NCBI RefSeq assembly: GCF_026343125.1
Contig: NZ_JAPEMB010000001.1
Location: 3,038,001-3,102,000 of the forward strand
Reading direction: 5' to 3'
DNA length: 64,000 nucleotides
Source: Streptomyces sp. NBC_00094
Lineage (GTDB): Bacteria; Actinomycetota; Actinomycetes; Streptomycetales; Streptomycetaceae
Shown here: positions 26,480 through 35,522 of the stretch, piece by piece
Layout of the letters: each line of letters opens with the position of its first letter
Position numbering within the stretch: the stretch's first letter is position 1
Position numbers and translations under genes: made by a program
Notes under the pieces: model-generated
What the model was told of the DNA's origin: nothing
What the model saw: only the letters and a program-made list of their open reading frames with translations
Databases searched by the model: none

Positions 26480-27852
26480 ACGCTCCGGGGGGAGAAGAAG
26501 CTGATGTGGCACAGGGCTCCCGCGGCCCGCTGACCACCGTCCTGACCGCCAACGCCATCTCGATCACCGGCAATTCACTCACCCTCATCGGCGTCCCGTG
26601 GTTCGCGCTGGACACCACGGGAAGCCCGGGCAAGGCAGGGTTGGTCGCCTTCTGCGCGGCCCTCCCCGTCCTCCTCTCCACACTCGCCGGCGGCCCGCTC
26701 ATCGACCGGTTGGGCCGCCGCCGGGTCAGCATCGCCTCCGACCTGGTCTGCGGACTCGCGCTCGCCGCGATCCCCCTGCTGCACCGCTTCGGCGTCCTCG
26801 AGTTCTGGATGCTGTGCGCCCTGATGGCGGTCACCGGCCTGTGCCACGCGCCCGGCGAGATGGCCCGGCACGTCCTGGTCCCCGACCTCGCCCAGCGCGC
26901 CGGGATCGCGCTCCCCCGGGTGGCGAGCCTGTACGACGCCGTGGCGCGCGGCGCTCGGATGGCGGGCGCCGTACTCGCCGGACTGCTCGTCGCGTTCATG
27001 GGCGCCGACACGGTCCTGTTCCTCGACGCGGCCACCTTCGGCCTCTCCGCGCTGCTCGTCGCCGCGGGCCTGCGCGGGGTGCCGTCGGCTGAGCCGATGC
27101 GCGACGGGCCCCGGCTCTCCCCCGCCCGCTACCGGGCCGATCTGCGCGAGGGGTACGCCTTCCTGTTCCGCAGTCGACTACTGCTCGGCATCATGGTCAT
27201 GGTGATGGTCACCAACGGCCTGAACCAGAGCTGGAGTTCGGTACTACTGCCGGTCCACGCCAGGGCGGAGCTGGACGGTCCGGCCGCGCAGGGCCTGCTG
27301 GTCGCGGTCTTCGGCGGCTGCGCGCTCGCCGGGGCGCTGCTGTACGGGGCGGTCGGGGAGCGCTTCCCCCGCCGGGCCGTGTTCGCTGCCGGGTTCCTCG
27401 TCGGCGGCGCCCCGCCGTACCTGGTGGCCGCGTTCACGGACACCACGGCGCCGCTGCTCGTGACGATGGCGGCGGCCGGGTTCGGCGTCGGAGTGCTCAA
27501 CCCGATCCTGACGACGGTCATGTACGAGCAGGTGCCGGACGCGCTGCGCAGCCGCGTCATGGGGGCGAGCACGGCGGGAGTCCTGCTCACGACGCCGCTC
27601 GGAGGTCTGGCGGCCGGCTTCCTGGTCGAGCGGGTCGGGCTGACGGCGACGCTGCTCGGGATCGGCGCGCTCTACTTCGTGGCGACGCTCGCCCCGGTCG
27701 TCTTCCCCGCCTGGCGGGGCATGGATGTCACGGTGTCGACGGGCATACCCGGCGGCGGCAGAACCATCACCGGACCGACAGGGTCCAGGCCGACCGCCGC
27801 CGGACCAACCGCCGCCGGACCGACAGGGTCCAAGCCGACCACCGCCGCCTGA
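26476..27852 (+). CDS. MFS transporter, drug efflux type
   Basis: A 458-residue major facilitator with about twelve hydrophobic segments. The loop between helices 2 and 3 reads GGPLIDRLGRRRVSIASD, the MFS A-motif variant, and helix 5 has MAVTGLCHAPGEMARHVLVPD, as in MFS_3-type (macrolide efflux-like) exporters. The last 30 residues are a Gly/Pro/Thr repeat (TGPTGSRPTAAGPTAAGP) produced by direct DNA repeats and probably not structural. Coupled to the small gene upstream; likely induced when the ArsR-type regulator binds the drug. Substrate unknown. Confidence 0.88.
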   Translation: MNAPGGEEADVAQGSRGPLTTVLTANAISITGNSLTLIGVPWFALDTTGSPGKAGLVAFCAALPVLLSTLAGGPLIDRLGRRRVSIASDLVCGLALAAIPLLHRFGVLEFWMLCALMAVTGLCHAPGEMARHVLVPDLAQRAGIALPRVASLYDAVARGARMAGAVLAGLLVAFMGADTVLFLDAATFGLSALLVAAGLRGVPSAEPMRDGPRLSPARYRADLREGYAFLFRSRLLLGIMVMVMVTNGLNQSWSSVLLPVHARAELDGPAAQGLLVAVFGGCALAGALLYGAVGERFPRRAVFAAGFLVGGAPPYLVAAFTDTTAPLLVTMAAAGFGVGVLNPILTTVMYEQVPDALRSRVMGASTAGVLLTTPLGGLAAGFLVERVGLTATLLGIGALYFVATLAPVVFPAWRGMDVTVSTGIPGGGRTITGPTGSRPTAAGPTAAGPTGSKPTTAA

Positions 27853-27886
27853 CCGGCCACGTCCGGGCCCACCGGGTCCGGGGTGG

Positions 27887-28681
27887 TCAGCAGCTCGGAA
27901 CCTTCGACTCCTGCCCCTGTTCCAGGGCCCGGAGGGACTCCACGGCGTCGCTGAGCGCGGTGACGGGCACGAGCCGCAGGCCCTTCGGCTGTTCGGCCTG
28001 AGCGTCGGAGCACTCCGCCTTCGGTACGAGGAAGACGGTGGCCCCGTCCCGCGCGGCGGCCTGGGTCTTGAGGGAGACGCCACCGACGGCGCCGACCGTG
28101 CCGTCCGCCTCGATCGTTCCCGTACCGGCGACGATCCGGCCGCCGGTGAGGTCGCCGCCCTCCCCGTCGCCGTCGAGCTTGTCGACGATGCCGAGGGAGA
28201 AGAGCAGTCCGGCGCTGGGACCGCCGATGTCGGCGAGGTGCAGGCTCACCTTCACCTGCTCGGGGCTCAGCTTGAGGTAGTCGAGAGCGGCGAGGGTGGC
28301 CGCGTCCTGCGACTCCTTCATCTGACCGAGGTTGTGCTTCTCGACCTCGGCGTCGGACTTCCCCGAGGGGTAGACGGAGTCGTGCGGCAGGACGGCCCGG
28401 TCGGTCCGGAACCAGGCGTCGGCCACGTCCCCGAGGTCGACCTCGGTGGACGGACCGGTGGCGACGATCGTCGTCATCCGGAGCTGCCCCTCGGTCGGCC
28501 GGACCGGGGCGCCGGTGATGGTGATGATCTCCCGCCCCTTGTCCTTGCCGAGCACGTCGGCGGTCGTGCCGGGCTGCGCGATCGCGTACGGCAGCGGCGC
28601 GAGCCCGACGACGGCGAAGAGCGCGACGACGGGCAGGGCGCAGAGCGCGAGGGCACGGTGACGAGGAAGGCTGGAGAGCAC
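27887..28681 (-). CDS. Membrane-anchored Lon-type (S16) serine protease
   Basis: A 264-residue protein with an N-terminal signal anchor (about residues 8-32) and a C-terminal Lon proteolytic domain: the nucleophile serine is in DIGGPSAGLLFSLGIVD and the partner lysine in GGVSLKTQAAARDGA. There is no ATPase domain. The relatives (YlbL family) usually carry a PDZ domain between anchor and protease; at 264 residues the PDZ part here is reduced or very divergent. It probably acts on the outer face of the membrane. Convergent with the MFS gene. Confidence 0.82.
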   Translation of the reverse strand: MLSSLPRHRALALCALPVVALFAVVGLAPLPYAIAQPGTTADVLGKDKGREIITITGAPVRPTEGQLRMTTIVATGPSTEVDLGDVADAWFRTDRAVLPHDSVYPSGKSDAEVEKHNLGQMKESQDAATLAALDYLKLSPEQVKVSLHLADIGGPSAGLLFSLGIVDKLDGDGEGGDLTGGRIVAGTGTIEADGTVGAVGGVSLKTQAAARDGATVFLVPKAECSDAQAEQPKGLRLVPVTALSDAVESLRALEQGQESKVPSC

Positions 28682-28690
28682 GCCCCCAAT

Positions 28691-29165
28691 CTACTGGGAC
28701 GCGCGCCGCCCCCGGGCCGGGGGCGCGGGCACCGGCAGGTGGCGGGCGAAGAACGATCGCGTCCCGCGCCGCACGGCGTCGACCGCCGCCGCCGGGTCGG
28801 CCGCCCCGACGAGCGCGGCCCTCGCCGCCTCGGTGACGAGCCCGGTGGCCTGGAGCTGGGGGACGAGGAACGCGTAGTCGGCGAACACCCAGTGGTCGCT
28901 GTCGGTCAGCAGGACGCGCCGGGCGCGCAGCCGCTCCCAGGAGCGTTCGAGGCGCTCGGCGCCGTCGAAGCCGTCGGTGCGGAACAGGAGGAGGGGCCGG
29001 TCGAGCCCGTCCAGCGGGTCCGGATCCAGGTCCCGATCCCGATCCCGATCCCGTTCCCGATCCCGATCCCGGTCCAGGTCCAGGTTCAGGTCCAGATACC
29101 CCTCCAGGTTCACGCTCGCGGCGAGCCGGTCGTCGGCGGCCAGCGCGAGCCGCCCGGAGTTCGTC
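28691..29165 (-). pseudogene. Alpha/beta hydrolase remnant, C-terminal half
   Basis: The minus-strand frame reads GRLALAADDRLAASVNLEGY, then LDRPLLLFRTDG and LTDSDHWVFADYAFLVPQL to a normal end. This matches the second half of platelet-activating-factor-acetylhydrolase-like serine hydrolases: the nucleophile elbow that should directly precede the ALAADDR segment is missing, while the catalytic His (SDHW) is kept. Similarity stops at about 29165, where the opposite strand becomes a regulator gene remnant. A hexanucleotide repeat has also expanded inside it (Asp-Arg repeats). It cannot be active. Confidence 0.75.
29019..29096. repeat. Hexanucleotide repeat, 13 units
   Basis: Units of six bases in strict phase: TCCGGA, TCCAGG, then seven TCCCGN units (mostly TCCCGA), then TCCAGG, TCCAGG, TTCAGG, TCCAGA. 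It encodes alternating Asp-Arg and Asp-Leu in the hydrolase frame and Ser-Arg on the other strand. It sits inside a dead gene, where expansion would be tolerated. Confidence 0.9.
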
Positions 29166-29846
29166 CGGTCGGAGCTGGAGCGGGTGTACGCGGGCGGGGG
29201 CCCGGTGCCGCCGTGGATCCGCGACCTGCACGGCGGGGACGAGGGCGCCTGGCGCAGGCTCGACCACGCCCAGGGGGCGGCGTACGAGACGGTCCTGGCC
29301 CCGGTGTGGCCGCTGGTCCAGGACCTGCACCGGGCGGAGTTCACCCGGCACGCGCTGACGGTCGCGGAACAGGGCCTGGGCGCCGCCCTGACGGCCGCGG
29401 CCCCGAGCTCACGGCTGCGGGACGGGATGTGGGAGTGGCCCGGCGTCCCGGGCGGCCGTGACGTTCACCTCGACGGCCGGGAGCTCGTGCTGCTGCCGAC
29501 CTTCCACTGGCGGGGCGGGCCGCTCGTCCAGGACCTGCAGGGGCGCCCCGTGGTCCTGGCCTACCCGGCGGGCCGGGGCCTGCCGCTCGCCCCGGACGGC
29601 GGCGGGACGCGAGAGGAGGCTCTCACGGGGGTCCTCGGCAGGACCCGGGCCGAGCTGCTCCGTGCCCTGGACGAGGCCAGGACGACGACGGGCCTGGCCC
29701 GCCGTCTCGGCGTCAGCAACGCGACGGCCTCGGCCCACGCCCAGGCCCTCCGCACGGCGGGCCTGATCACGACGACCAGGACGGGCAGGTCGGTCCACCA
29801 CGAGCGGACCCCGCTGGGCGGTCTCGTCGCGGGCGACAGCCCGTGA
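29160..29846 (+). pseudogene. DUF5937/ArsR-type regulator remnant, 5' part missing
   Basis: From about 29160 the plus strand encodes the second half of a winged-helix regulator: ELVLLPTFHWRGG and GRPVVLAYPAGRG, then a C-terminal helix-turn-helix TGLARRLGVSNATASAHAQALRTAGLI with a basic wing. Relatives have about 120 further residues at the front. Those are absent; upstream the frame runs into the hexanucleotide repeat (Arg-Ser repeats) of the opposite-strand hydrolase. No ribosome-binding site precedes the fragment. The two genes were probably divergent neighbours that lost both 5' ends in one deletion. Confidence 0.72.
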
Positions 29847-29937
29847 GACGGCGATCCGGTCGGCCGAGCCCCGACCGGCTGCCGCGCGCTCACGACGCCC
29901 CCTAGGGGGCGTCCGGCGGATCAGGGCAAGACGCCCC

Positions 29938-30579
29938 CTAGCGCAGCGCGTCGGCGACCTCGCGGGCCGCGTCCACGACGCGGGGGCCCACGCGCTCGGG
30001 GACGGCGTCCGCGAGCATCACCACGCCGACGCTGCCCTCGACGCCGGTGACGCCGACCAGCGGCGCGGCGGCCCCGCTCGCGCCGGCCTCCAGCTCGCCG
30101 TGGGTGAGGGTGAAGCCGGGTTCGATCAGGGAGCCCTGGCGGGCGGCGAGGATCGCGCGCCCGGCCGCGCCCCGGTCGAGGGGGTGACGGAAGCCGGCCC
30201 GGTAGGCGACGTGGTAGTCGGTCCAGGTCGGTTCGACGACCGCGACGGCGAGCGCCTCCGCCCCGTCGACGAGGGTCAGGTGGGCCGTGGCCCCGATGTC
30301 CTCGGCGAGCGAGCGCAGCGCGGGCAGGGCGGCCTCGCGCACCAGGGGGTGCACCTGGCGGCCGAGCCGGAGCACACCGAGGCCGACGCGGGCGCGCCCG
30401 CCGAGGTCGCGGCGGACGAGGGCGTGCTGTTCGAGTGTGGCCAGCAAGCGGTAGACCACCGTCCGGTTGACACCGAGTTTGTTGGACAACTCGGTGACCG
30501 TCAGGCCGTGGTCGGTGTCGGCGAGCAGTTTGAGGACTCTGAGTCCCCGGTCGAGCGTCTGGGAGGTCTCCGCGGTCAC
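29938..30579 (-). CDS. IclR-family transcription regulator
   Basis: A 213-residue regulator. The N-terminal winged helix reads RGLRVLKLLADTDHGLTVTELSNKLGVNRTVVYRLLATLEQHALV, and the C-terminal effector domain has RSLAEDIGATAHLTLVDG and AGRAILAARQ. The length is short for the family (usually about 250), the effector domain being compact. GTG at 30579 follows GGAGAGG. The target is unknown; no catabolic operon adjoins it. Confidence 0.9.
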   Translation of the reverse strand: MTAETSQTLDRGLRVLKLLADTDHGLTVTELSNKLGVNRTVVYRLLATLEQHALVRRDLGGRARVGLGVLRLGRQVHPLVREAALPALRSLAEDIGATAHLTLVDGAEALAVAVVEPTWTDYHVAYRAGFRHPLDRGAAGRAILAARQGSLIEPGFTLTHGELEAGASGAAAPLVGVTGVEGSVGVVMLADAVPERVGPRVVDAAREVADALR

Positions 30580-31008
30580 GACGCCCTCTCCTTCGGAGTG
30601 AGTGGCGGCGGGCTCTCACGGGAGTGCGACGCCGGTCCCGTCGGCGACGCACGTCAGAGGCCGCCGGCAGGAAGGGGTACACCGGCTGCGCTCCGTGGCG
30701 GCGCTGCCACGGGACGATTGCTTTTGAGCCGGGACAGTAGCGACCCGCTCCGCTCAGCGGAAGACCTCGTCCAGAATCCGGGCGTCGACGACCGGATAGA
30801 GACGGTTCGGGACCTTCGTCGGCCGTACGAAGGACTTTGGCGGACAAGATCGGCTTTGTCGTGCGCCTAGTTTGGAAGGCGCTCGGAGGCCGACCGTGGG
30901 GGCCGGTCTCCGAACCGGATCCCGTCCCCACGGGATGCGTGAGGCCCGTACGCGCAGACTCGTACGGGCCTCATCGGCATCCGGCGGCCACTCGGCCCCG
31001 GCGGGAAC
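30580..31008. promoter_or_regulatory. 429-bp intergenic region
   Basis: No gene is supported. It contains the upstream region of the IclR gene and the 3' flank of the helicase gene. A strong terminator for the helicase lies at 30940-30973 (13-bp perfect arms TGAGGCCCGTACG and CGTACGGGCCTCA). A weaker dyad CCTTCGT/ACGAAGG is near 30813-30833. Confidence 0.65.
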
Positions 31009-32799
31009 TCACCGCATCCGGGTGGCCCACTCCTGGACCTTCTTGATCCGCTCGCGGATCTGCCCGGCGGTGGCCTCCGCGCTCGGCGGCCCGCCGCACA
31101 CCCGGCGCAGCTCGGTGTGGATCACGCCGTGGGGCTTGCCGGTCTGGTGGACATAGGCGCCGACCATCGTGTTGAGCTGCTTGCGCAGCTCCAGGAGCTC
31201 CTTGTGGGAAACGACAGGGCGGCGCTCGGCGGGAAGCTCCAGGAGGTCCGCCTCGTCGTCCGGCTTCTTGCGGCTGTGCGCGATCTGCCTGGCCTGGCGC
31301 TTCTGCAGCAGCAGCTGGACCTGGTCGGGTTCGAGGAGGCCGGGGATGCCGAGGTAGTCCTGCTCCTCCGCGCTGCCGGGGTGGGCCTGCATGCCGAACT
31401 CGGCGCTGTTGTAGAGCACGCGGTCGAAGACGGCGTCCGACTCCAGCGCCTCGAAGGGCAGCATGTCCTGCTCGCCGGTGTCCTCGTCCTGCTGGCGCTC
31501 GGCCTCGGCGAGCTCCTTCTCGGACTCGGCGTACGGGTCCTCCTCGCCCTGCTTCTTCGGCTTGTCGAGGACGTGGTCGCGCTCGACCTCCATCTCGTTG
31601 GCGAAGCCGAGGAGGCTGGGGATCGTCGGAAGGAACACGGAGGCGGTCTCGCCGCGCCTGCGTGAACGCACGAAGCGGCCGACGGCCTGGGCGAAGAAGA
31701 GCGGGGTCGAGATGGTCGTCGCGTACACGCCGACCGAGAGGCGGGGCACGTCGACGCCCTCGGACACCATGCGGACGGCGACCATCCAGCGGTCGGTGTT
31801 CTCGCTGAACTCGTCGATGCGGTTCGAGGCGCCGGTGTCGTCGGAGAGGACGACGGTGGCCTTGGTGCCGGTGATCTCGCGGATCAGCTTGGCGTACGAG
31901 CGGGCCGATTCCTGGTCGCTCGCGATCACCAGCCCGCCGGCGTCCGGAATCGACTTCCTGACCTCGGTGAGCCGCTGGTCGGCGGCGCGCAGGACGTTGG
32001 GCATCCAGTCGCCCTTCGCGTCGAGCGCGGTGCGCCAGGCCTGCGAGACGGCGTCCTTGGTCATCGGCTCGCCCAGCCGGGCGGCGATCTCGTCGCCCGC
32101 CTTGGTGCGCCAGCGCATGTTGCCGCTGTAGGAGAGGAAGATGACCGGCCGGACGACGCCGTCGCCGAGGGCGTTGCCGTAGCCGTACGTGTAGTCCGCC
32201 GAGGACCTGCGGATCCCGTCGTTCCCCTCCTCGTACGTGACGAAGGGGATGGGGTTGGTGTCGGAGCGGAACGGGGTGCCGGTGAGCGCGAGGCGCCGTG
32301 TGGCGGGCTCGAAGGCTTCCAGGCAGGCCTCGCCCCAGGACTTGGAGTCTCCGGCGTGGTGGATCTCGTCGAGGATGACGAGGGTCTTGCGCTGCTCGCA
32401 GCGGTTGCGGTGGAGCATGGGCCGGACGCCGACACCGGCGTAGGTGATGGCGACCCCGTCGTACTCCTTGCTGAGCGGCCCGGCGCTGTAGTCCGGGTCC
32501 AGCTTGATCCCTATGCGCGCGGCGGCGGCGGCCCACTGCTTCTTCAGGTGCTCGGTGGGCGCGACGACGGTGATCTGCTGCACGACGTGGTGGTGCAGCA
32601 GCCAGGACGCCAGGGTCAGCGCGAAGGTCGTCTTGCCGGCGCCGGGGGTGGCGACGGCGAGGAAGTCCCGGGGCTGCTCCTGGAGGTACCTGTCCATGGC
32701 GCCCTGCTGCCAGGCACGCAGCTTGCCGGCGGTACCCCAAGGGGCCCGTCCGGGGAAGGCGGGAGAGAGGTGATGGGAGGTGGTGGTGGTAGTAGTCAC
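31009..32799 (-). CDS. DEAD/DEAH-box superfamily 2 helicase
   Basis: A 596-residue SF2 helicase. Motif I is ATPGAGKTTFAL, motif II is the variant DEIHH, motif III ALTGTPFRSD, and the second RecA domain has VAVRMVSEGVDVPRLSVGVYAT with the arginine motif FAQAVGRFVRSRR. The C-terminal 180 residues are charged and coiled-coil-like (EKELAEAERQQDED, then KELLELRKQLNTMVG), ending with WATRMR. A Thr-run starts the protein (GTG at 32799). It resembles UvsW/XPB-like helicases that act on DNA; precise role unknown. Monocistronic. Confidence 0.9.
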   Translation of the reverse strand: MTTTTTTSHHLSPAFPGRAPWGTAGKLRAWQQGAMDRYLQEQPRDFLAVATPGAGKTTFALTLASWLLHHHVVQQITVVAPTEHLKKQWAAAAARIGIKLDPDYSAGPLSKEYDGVAITYAGVGVRPMLHRNRCEQRKTLVILDEIHHAGDSKSWGEACLEAFEPATRRLALTGTPFRSDTNPIPFVTYEEGNDGIRRSSADYTYGYGNALGDGVVRPVIFLSYSGNMRWRTKAGDEIAARLGEPMTKDAVSQAWRTALDAKGDWMPNVLRAADQRLTEVRKSIPDAGGLVIASDQESARSYAKLIREITGTKATVVLSDDTGASNRIDEFSENTDRWMVAVRMVSEGVDVPRLSVGVYATTISTPLFFAQAVGRFVRSRRRGETASVFLPTIPSLLGFANEMEVERDHVLDKPKKQGEEDPYAESEKELAEAERQQDEDTGEQDMLPFEALESDAVFDRVLYNSAEFGMQAHPGSAEEQDYLGIPGLLEPDQVQLLLQKRQARQIAHSRKKPDDEADLLELPAERRPVVSHKELLELRKQLNTMVGAYVHQTGKPHGVIHTELRRVCGGPPSAEATAGQIRERIKKVQEWATRMR

Positions 32800-32918
32800 G
32801 ATCTCCGGGTTCGACGCTCGTCCAGATATGACAACCGGGCCACCTTACCGGCGGCCCGGTCGGAACCTCGTATGAAACGGGGTGGGGATGGTGCGGTTGC
32901 GACTCACCTCACGTCGGG

Positions 32919-33302
32919 TCACGCGGCCTCGTGCAGCCCCCGCAGACGGCGCGCGATCAGGGCGATGTCCTCCAGGTCGCCAGTGGCCACGTCGATGACC
33001 AGCTTGTACGCCTCGTCCTGGTCCACGCCGACCATCTCGGTACCGTTGAAGTCGAGGAAGACCACAGCGCACATCCACGCCATGCGCTTGTTCCCGTCGA
33101 CCAGCGGATGGTTCACCGCGAGCGACTGAAGGAGGGCGGCGGCCTTCTCGAAGAGATCGCTGTACGCCTCGACACCGAACATCTGGGACTGCGGGCGGTG
33201 CACCGCCGAGCTCAGGAGTCCGAGGTCCCGAACGGCGATCTGCTGGCCCGCGCAGGCGAACTCGGCCAGCTCCAGGACCTCCTGGACCGTCAGGTACTTC
33301 AC
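32919..33302 (-). CDS. doc: Doc-family (Fic fold) toxin
   Basis: A 127-residue Doc toxin. The active-site motif HPLVDGNKRMAW matches the Doc/Fic consensus (HxFx(D/N)GNxxR-like, with Leu for Phe). Doc kinases phosphorylate elongation factor Tu and stop translation. GTG at 33302 directly abuts the TAA of the antitoxin gene, so the two are co-translated. The partner is a ribbon-helix-helix protein rather than the usual Phd. Confidence 0.88.
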   Translation of the reverse strand: MKYLTVQEVLELAEFACAGQQIAVRDLGLLSSAVHRPQSQMFGVEAYSDLFEKAAALLQSLAVNHPLVDGNKRMAWMCAVVFLDFNGTEMVGVDQDEAYKLVIDVATGDLEDIALIARRLRGLHEAA

Positions 33303-33506
33303 TTACTCCCCCAGGCGCTTCAGCAGGTCGGCGTGGTGCAGGGCGTACTTGGCGCCGAGCTTGCGGACGACCCCCCGGTCGGCCTCCTGCTCCAAGTAGC
33401 GGTCGATCGCTTGAAGCACTATGGCGTGCATGCTGCGGCCCTCCTCCTCAGCACGGAGCTTGAGGGCCTCTTGCTGGTCGTCGCGGAGACGCAGGTTCAT
33501 TGCCAT
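33303..33506 (-). CDS. Ribbon-helix-helix antitoxin paired with Doc
   Basis: A 67-residue protein: the first 45 residues form an Arc/CopG-type ribbon-helix-helix (NLRLRDDQQEALKLRAEEEG, then SMHAIVLQAIDRYLEQ), the last 20 an extension (KYALHHADLLKRLGE) that would lie in the toxin groove. It comes first in the operon, as antitoxins do. An imperfect dyad with GTACC and GGTAC arms lies upstream (about 33517-33542) and is a likely autoregulatory site. Confidence 0.82.
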   Translation of the reverse strand: MAMNLRLRDDQQEALKLRAEEEGRSMHAIVLQAIDRYLEQEADRGVVRKLGAKYALHHADLLKRLGE

Positions 33507-33549
33507 ACCTGAACGGTACCACCAGTGGGGCCATCTTGGTACTAAATGC

Positions 33550-35043
33550 TCAGCCCTGCACCCGCTCCGCCTCCAACCGCGTAGCGACCCACGCCCCCAC
33601 CGCCGCCACCCCCGCCATCGGCAGGAAGACCGCCGCGAAGGCCGCCGGGTGGGAGCCCGTGGCCGCGTGGGAACTCACCGCGTGGCCCGCCGCGCCGCCG
33701 CCCAGGGCGGCGAAGGCCGCGCCGCCGGCGGCGAGGAGCAGGACGTTCGAGAGGCCGTCCGAGATCTGGAGGGCGGCCGAGTTCGCGCCCGCCTCCTCCG
33801 GCGCCGAGAGCTTCATGAGCAGCACGCTCGTGGAGGCGATCACCGCGCCCATGCCCAGGCACCCGAAGGCCCAGGCCACCGCGACCACCCACACCGGCAC
33901 CGCAGTGATCAGGACGCTCGGCGCCGCCGCGATCGCGAGGGCGACCAGGACCATCCCGGCGACGACCAGCCGTTCGCGGTACGGCTCCGTCCACGGCCGG
34001 GACTGGATCCACGAGCCGAGCGCCCAGGTGAGACCGCCCACCGCCAGGGAGAGCCCGGCCAGGGTCACGCTCAGGCCGCGCTGGGTGACCAGCATCAGCG
34101 GGACGAAGGACTCGGCGGCGATGAAGGACCCGGCGGCGATGCCGCGCAGCAGGATGACCGAGGGCAGGCCGCGCTCCGCCCGGGAGGTGCCGCGCGGGAG
34201 CAGGCCGCGAATGGCGGGCACGAGGAGCGCGACGCCCGCGGCGGCGGGGAGCAGGGAGAGCCAGCGCAGCTCCTGCCCCGCGTACTGGAGGAGTCCCGCG
34301 CCGGCCGAGATGGCGAGCGCGAGTCCGATCTGCCGCCGGTCCCAGGGGGCGACGGGCGCCTCCGGGTCCGCGGGGCCCGAGGCGGTCCGGCGTATCGCGG
34401 GGAGGGCGAGGGCGAGCGGCAGGACGACGAGGGCGGGGATGCCGACGAAGACCCAGCGCCAGCCGAGGTGCTCGGTGATCGTTCCGGAGGCGAGCGGTCC
34501 GACGACGGAGGGCACGACCCAGCTCGCGGCGAACGCGGCCATGATCGCGGGCCTGAGGTGCTCCTCGTACGCCCGGCTGACGATCACGTACAGCGCGACG
34601 ATGACCAGACCGCCGCCGAGCCCCTGCACGGCCCGGCCGAGGATGAACATCAGCATGCCGCCGGCGGTCCCGGAGAGGAGCAGTCCGGCGGCGAAGGCGG
34701 TCATTCCGGTGGCGAGGGATCCGAGCGGCCCCCGCCGGTCGGACCACTGGCCGGCCAGGACCATGCCGAAGAGGCTGGTGGTGAAGTACGCGGAGAAGGC
34801 GAAGGCGTAGAGGGAGACGCCGTTCAGCTCGCGGGCGGCGACGGGCATCGCGGTGCCGACGGCGGTCGCCTCGAAGGCGATGAGCAGGACGACGGAGACG
34901 ATGCCGATGCTGAGCGCCCGGTGGTCGCCGTCGAGGACGGACCCCTTGGTGTCGTCGTGTGCGGCGGCACGGGGTTCGGGGAGGTCGGCGATGTCGGTGG
35001 CGGCGGCATCTGCGCCGGCGTCACGGGGTTCGAGGGCACTCAT
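33550..35043 (-). CDS. MFS transporter, drug:H+ antiporter type
   Basis: A 497-residue MFS exporter with about fourteen hydrophobic segments after a 42-residue soluble N-terminus. Helix 2-3 loop reads AGQWSDRRGPLGSLATG, and helix 1 has LLIAFEATAVGTAMP, as in DHA2-type drug exporters. The substrate is unknown. It starts at ATG 35043 and ends 44 bases before the antitoxin gene. Confidence 0.88.
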   Translation of the reverse strand: MSALEPRDAGADAAATDIADLPEPRAAAHDDTKGSVLDGDHRALSIGIVSVVLLIAFEATAVGTAMPVAARELNGVSLYAFAFSAYFTTSLFGMVLAGQWSDRRGPLGSLATGMTAFAAGLLLSGTAGGMLMFILGRAVQGLGGGLVIVALYVIVSRAYEEHLRPAIMAAFAASWVVPSVVGPLASGTITEHLGWRWVFVGIPALVVLPLALALPAIRRTASGPADPEAPVAPWDRRQIGLALAISAGAGLLQYAGQELRWLSLLPAAAGVALLVPAIRGLLPRGTSRAERGLPSVILLRGIAAGSFIAAESFVPLMLVTQRGLSVTLAGLSLAVGGLTWALGSWIQSRPWTEPYRERLVVAGMVLVALAIAAAPSVLITAVPVWVVAVAWAFGCLGMGAVIASTSVLLMKLSAPEEAGANSAALQISDGLSNVLLLAAGGAAFAALGGGAAGHAVSSHAATGSHPAAFAAVFLPMAGVAAVGAWVATRLEAERVQG

Positions 35044-35333
35044 TCCCCCAGAGTAAGAGGTGAAGTGCTGAATGACCCCTGTCAGGAGTCCCGGTCACGC
35101 TCGGTCCTTGGACGTACGACCGGACGTGAGGACAGGGCAGGCCCGGGGCGCGACCGGGCCCGACCGGGGCAGACACGGGGCGCGACCGGGCCCGACCCGG
35201 GGCAGGGCCCACGCCGTACCCGCGCGCGACTGTGAACGGCGTGTGGCAGCGGTATGGCAGTCGCATGGCACGGCCCCGGAACCCCTTGAGCCCCTCCCGG
35301 CCCCCGCCCTACGGTCGTACCAGTGCACAACAC
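35044..35333. other. Intergenic region with a duplicated GC-rich segment
   Basis: About 290 bases without a supported gene. A segment of about 30 bases (GGGGCGCGACCGGGCCCGAC and its flank) is present twice in tandem between about 35140 and 35210. It precedes the tRNA gene and may hold its promoter; the rest shows nothing clear. Confidence 0.5.
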
Positions 35334-35405
35334 GACCGTGTGCCCGAGTGGTTCAGGGGCTCGCCTGCAAAGCGAGTTACGTGGGTTCGAATCCCGCCAC
35401 GGTCT
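35334..35405 (+). tRNA. tRNA-Cys(GCA)
   Basis: The acceptor stem pairs GACCGTG with CACGGTC. The anticodon stem CTCGC/GCGAG closes the loop CTGCAAA, so the anticodon is GCA. The T arm is GTGGG-TTCGAAT-CCCGC. The discriminator base is T, the universal cysteine identity element. No CCA is encoded. Translation of cysteine codons here links loosely with the cysO leader peptide, whose control would depend on Cys-tRNA. Confidence 0.93.
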
Positions 35406-35522
35406 CTCATTCCCCCTCCGCAGGCCCCCGTAGGCCTCCGCAGGCCTCCGCAGGCCCCCAGGCCCCCCATGGGAACAGGCGGCGGCCGAGCGCCCCACCG
35501 TGAGCGTCGGCCCCGCCGTCCC

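Noticed and set aside
29019-29096. Possible CRISPR array
   Set aside because: Units are only six bases and contiguous with no spacers. The same holds for the 13-, 14- and 15-bp arrays in this window, none of which has unique spacers.
35334-35405. tRNA gene as attachment site of an integrated element
   Set aside because: No integrase, no partial 3' duplicate of the tRNA and no conjugation genes on either side.
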